Below, one piece after another: positions 13,846 through 16,534 of a stretch of 16,534 bases of DNA. The DNA comes from Proteobacteria bacterium UBA1673 (GTDB lineage: Bacteria; Pseudomonadota; Gammaproteobacteria; Comchoanobacterales; Comchoanobacteraceae): contig DCKN01000032.1 in the NCBI GenBank assembly GCA_002320385.1, forward strand, positions 4,015 through 20,548, read 5' to 3'. The first letter of the stretch is position 1, and the number at the start of each line of letters is the position of its first letter. The notes beneath the pieces were generated by a model. The model made no database searches and was not told where the DNA came from. It saw only the letters and a list, made by a program, of their open reading frames with translations. The position numbers and the translations under genes are program-made.

Positions 13846-14748
13846 TCATTCCATGCGCAGCATTCGTAAGGCTTTGATGCCATTTTCGCGCCGCTCAACC
13901 AGCCCCATGAACTGATCGGCGTCATCCGTTGCGAGATAGATTGAGCCTTCAACGAGTTCTTGAGGGCAGCGATCAATCGAAACAATTTGACCATGATAAA
14001 GGCTGGTTAAAACACTTTGCGTCAGCCTAACGCGTTGATAATGGGGTAAGGCTGTATCAATCGGTAGTAAAAGTTGTTCCGGTTGAGAATGGTTCACGAG
14101 TGTATCCAATGTGTACATTGGCTGATTCTTCCATGGGTCAGCATAGATCCGGTGCAGACTTGCTAGGCATCCTATCGTATCAAGCGCAGATGCCAGATCA
14201 ACAGCCAATGCGCGTATATATGTTCCTGCACTAACCAGTACTTTGAAATTTATTTGATGCAGTTGACGATCATAATTAACATCACTGATTGAAAAAATTG
14301 AAACTTTTCTCGGTTGAATAGGGATAGTCTCATTTCGGCGCGCATAGTAATAATAAGGTTTGCCTTGGTATTTTAAAGCGCTGTAAATCGGTGGCTTTTG
14401 GTAGATATCACCAATAAATTTTTTTTGGATGATCGATGAAATATATTCAGTAGATAAGGAGGGTACGGGCATCCGAGAAATGACAGTGCCAGTAATATCA
14501 CTGGTTTCAGTATTACAGCCAAGTTGGATACAGGCCTGGTAGCATTTATTGGCTCGGGCTTGCGCATACTGTATGAATTTTCTAGACTCTCCGACTGCAC
14601 AAACGAGCATGCCCGTCGCCATCGGGTCAAGCGTGCCAGTGTGTCCTATTTTGCAATCGAATAGTTTTTTAATGGGGCGCAATACAGCATGAGAGCTCAC
14701 GGATGGTTCTTTATTGATTAATAAAAAGCCGCAATATTTTCTATTCAT
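13846..14748 (-). CDS. truB: tRNA pseudouridine(55) synthase TruB
   Basis: TruB converts U55 in the T-loop of tRNAs to pseudouridine and also acts as a tRNA folding chaperone. The 300-residue product (E. coli 314) has the N-terminal motif GFLLINKEPSVSSH, the catalytic motif GHTGTLDPMATGML with the nucleophile Asp41, the segment YSALKYQGKPYYYYAR, and VSAGTYIRALAVDLA of the synthase fold. The C-terminal part, ending near GLVERRENGIKALRML, fits the TruB C-terminal/PUA-like domain. Its ATG overlaps the end of rbfA by 8 bases (ATGAATAG), which indicates translational coupling. It sits in the conserved rbfA-truB-rpsO order. Confidence 0.97.
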   Translation of the reverse strand: MNRKYCGFLLINKEPSVSSHAVLRPIKKLFDCKIGHTGTLDPMATGMLVCAVGESRKFIQYAQARANKCYQACIQLGCNTETSDITGTVISRMPVPSLSTEYISSIIQKKFIGDIYQKPPIYSALKYQGKPYYYYARRNETIPIQPRKVSIFSISDVNYDRQLHQINFKVLVSAGTYIRALAVDLASALDTIGCLASLHRIYADPWKNQPMYTLDTLVNHSQPEQLLLPIDTALPHYQRVRLTQSVLTSLYHGQIVSIDRCPQELVEGSIYLATDDADQFMGLVERRENGIKALRMLRME

Positions 14749-15037
14749 GAATTGTAACGTGAAAATGAAGTTTGGGAATGCTTTTCAATTGCATTTGCTC
14801 AGCGAGATATTTTTTGAGTTGCGGCTTACGTGCCGTGATCTGCTCATGTAATTCGCGGATCGATTGCTCTGAGAGCGTAGTATTAAATCCAAGTCGGTAC
14901 ATGATATCGGCATTACGGCGATCACTCATCTCAACTGAGTCGATAAATAAATCTAGGTCAGATGCATGTTTGACAAAAAACTCACTAATCGTGTGATGCA
15001 AAAGTTTAGCAATCTTTAGATCCCGAGTGTGTGGCAT
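14741..15037 (-). CDS. rbfA: Ribosome-binding factor A, short form
   Basis: RbfA binds the immature 30S subunit and assists 16S rRNA 5'-end maturation and cold adaptation. The 98-residue product keeps the KH-like core: an N-terminal helix (DLKIAKLLHHTISEFF), the strand with VEMSDRRNADIMYRLGF, a helix pair and the last strand (IPKLHFHVTIHE). It ends there, lacking the flexible C-terminal tail that brings E. coli RbfA to 133 residues, and the loop after the first helix is unusual in lacking the common D.R.G motif. The ATG lies 3 bases after the infB stop without a Shine-Dalgarno; truB overlaps its end by 8 bases. Position between infB and truB makes the call secure despite low similarity. Confidence 0.88.
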   Translation of the reverse strand: MPHTRDLKIAKLLHHTISEFFVKHASDLDLFIDSVEMSDRRNADIMYRLGFNTTLSEQSIRELHEQITARKPQLKKYLAEQMQLKSIPKLHFHVTIHE

Positions 15038-15040
15038 AGT

Positions 15041-16534
15041 CTAATTGGTATTTTTTTCAACAATAAATGCTTCAATGACATCACCCGGCTTAACATCAGT
15101 GTAGCCTTTGATGCCAATCCCGCACTCTAGGCCATGCTTAACTTCAGCGATATCATCCTGGAAGCGTCGAAGTGACAGGATCTTGCCAGTATAGATTGCC
15201 TTCTGGTCACGCAAGAGGCGAACATTAGCATTTTTCTTAATCACGCCATCGCTCACAATACAGCCGGCAATAGTCAGTTGTTTAGAGGCTCTGAAAACTT
15301 CTTTAACATCGGATGAGCCTATGATTTTCTCAGATGTTTCTGGAGTGACAATATCCTTTGATAGCTGAAGTAGATAGTCATGAATATCATAAACCGTGCT
15401 AAAGTACTCAATTTTTGTTTTCTCCTGAGCTTGTAATTTTTTAGCACTGGCGTCAGCGCGAACGTTGAATGCAATAATCATTGCTCTGGACGCAATTGCA
15501 AGATGAATATCTGAACTATTGATGCCCCCAACAGTATGGGCCACCACTTTAATAACCAATTCTTTTGTTTCAGGATTGTCATTGATCTTGTTGATGATAT
15601 CAAGTATTGCCTCTAAAGAGCCGTGCACATCGGACTTAATGATAACACTAAGTTCTTTTTGTTGGGATACTTTATCGTCCATCTGCTTCAGAAAGACATC
15701 ATCTTTGGTTTGTTGAGCATGGAGGCGCGCTTGCAATCTATTGTCTGTCCTTCTCCGCGATGCAATAAGTCTCGCTTCTTTCTCGTTCTGAAGGCCAATC
15801 GCACGGTCGCCGGCATTCGGTAGTCCTGAGAGGCCAGTTATCTCAATCGTATCACTTGGCCCAGCAGAAGTTTTTTTCTTACGCATGTGGTCATACATGA
15901 CTCGAATTTTGCCGTAGTGTTCATTCACAAGCACCACGCTACCAGTCGTAAATTTTCCAGATTGCACCAGTATGGTTGCAATGGGTCCAAGGCCTAAGTC
16001 AACTCTCGATTCGATGATGGTGCCCTTAGCTCGGCCTGAGAAGTTAGCCTTGAGTTCTAGTACTTCTGCCTGGAGCGCAATGCTGTCGAGCAAGTCATCG
16101 ATGCCTTGTCCAGTCTTAGCAGATATTTTTTGAAAAATTGTGTCGCCACCCCAGTCTTCAGGTGATAGTCCATGCTGGCTCAAATCTGTTTTGATGCGGT
16201 CTACATCGGCATCTTCTTTATCAATCTTATTGATGGCCACAATAATCGGGACTTCAGCTGCTTTTGCGTGCTGGATGGCCTCAATAGTTTGCGGCATGAC
16301 ACCGTCATTTGCAGCAACAACAAGAACGACAATATCTGTGATTCCGGCGCCCCTTGCGCGCATCGCGGTGAAAGATTCGTGACCAGGCGTGTCAAGAAAA
16401 GTAATGTCGCCATGATCTGTATGCACCTTGTAAGCGCCAATATGCTGAGTAATGCCACCTGCCTCTTTATCCACTACCTTAGTTTTACGGATAGTGTCCA
16501 GCAAAGTTGTCTTGCCGTGATCAACATGGCCCAT
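15041..16534 (-). CDS. infB: Translation initiation factor IF-2, N-terminus cut by window edge
   Basis: IF-2 is the GTPase that brings initiator fMet-tRNA to the 30S subunit and promotes subunit joining. The window holds the last 497 residues, beginning exactly at the G1 motif GHVDHGKT; the ATG at the edge is an internal methionine, not the start. The G domain continues with G3 DTPGHE (about 48-53 from the edge), G4 NKID (about 102-105) and G5 SAK (about 138-140). Domains II, III and C2 follow (e.g. VIIKSDVHGSLEAI, then the end near ECGIGIKGYTDVKPGDVIEAF). The missing upstream part should hold the IF2-N repeats and linker, several hundred residues. rbfA begins 3 bases after the stop. Confidence 0.98.
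   Translation of the reverse strand: MGHVDHGKTTLLDTIRKTKVVDKEAGGITQHIGAYKVHTDHGDITFLDTPGHESFTAMRARGAGITDIVVLVVAANDGVMPQTIEAIQHAKAAEVPIIVAINKIDKEDADVDRIKTDLSQHGLSPEDWGGDTIFQKISAKTGQGIDDLLDSIALQAEVLELKANFSGRAKGTIIESRVDLGLGPIATILVQSGKFTTGSVVLVNEHYGKIRVMYDHMRKKKTSAGPSDTIEITGLSGLPNAGDRAIGLQNEKEARLIASRRRTDNRLQARLHAQQTKDDVFLKQMDDKVSQQKELSVIIKSDVHGSLEAILDIINKINDNPETKELVIKVVAHTVGGINSSDIHLAIASRAMIIAFNVRADASAKKLQAQEKTKIEYFSTVYDIHDYLLQLSKDIVTPETSEKIIGSSDVKEVFRASKQLTIAGCIVSDGVIKKNANVRLLRDQKAIYTGKILSLRRFQDDIAEVKHGLECGIGIKGYTDVKPGDVIEAFIVEKNTN

Overview
This window comes from a moderately AT-rich bacterial chromosome, most likely a gammaproteobacterium. Two gene blocks point that way: rplI-dnaB-sdhE on the + strand, and infB-rbfA-truB-rpsO-pnp on the - strand in the order typical of gammaproteobacteria. 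A divergent DotU-like/IcmF pair suggests a host-associated lineage with a type IVB (Dot/Icm) or type VI-like apparatus, for example Legionellales or relatives. That placement is inferred, because no other dot/icm or tss gene lies in the window.

Layout. Positions 1-494 hold the 3' part of rplI (L9, with a long acidic tail). dnaB follows at 603-1985 and overlaps sdhE (1978-2277). The strand then switches: all genes from 2284 to the right edge are on the - strand. Reading in the direction of transcription from the right edge, these are infB (cut by the edge), rbfA, truB, rpsO, pnp, an unrecognised polytopic membrane protein, ybaB, recR, a 199-bp AT-rich gap, dotU-like, icmF, a PnuC-like transporter gene, an archaeal/eukaryote-type proS, and a glutathione S-transferase-like gene. 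sdhE and the GST gene converge with only 6 bp between their stop codons.

How the genes work together. The infB block is a translation and RNA-metabolism operon: initiation factor, 30S maturation, tRNA pseudouridylation, S15 and PNPase. A strong sigma70-type promoter sits just upstream of rpsO, followed by a foldable leader. ybaB-recR is a DNA-repair/nucleoid pair that has lost its usual dnaX neighbour. dotU-icmF encodes two inner-membrane partners that normally stabilise a secretion system. The PnuC-like gene lies 22 bp behind icmF and probably shares its transcript.

Points most worth a second look: the isolated DotU-IcmF-PnuC cluster, in which IcmF has degenerate nucleotide-binding motifs; the archaeal-type ProRS that lacks the usual zinc cysteines; an unrecognised membrane gene preceded by a perfect 11-bp inverted repeat overlapping a perfect -10 box; and a 10-bp inverted repeat plus promoter-like boxes before dnaB that would give a leaderless mRNA. 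There are no rRNA, tRNA, CRISPR or insertion-sequence features that I can see. No gene-free stretch exceeds 300 bases.
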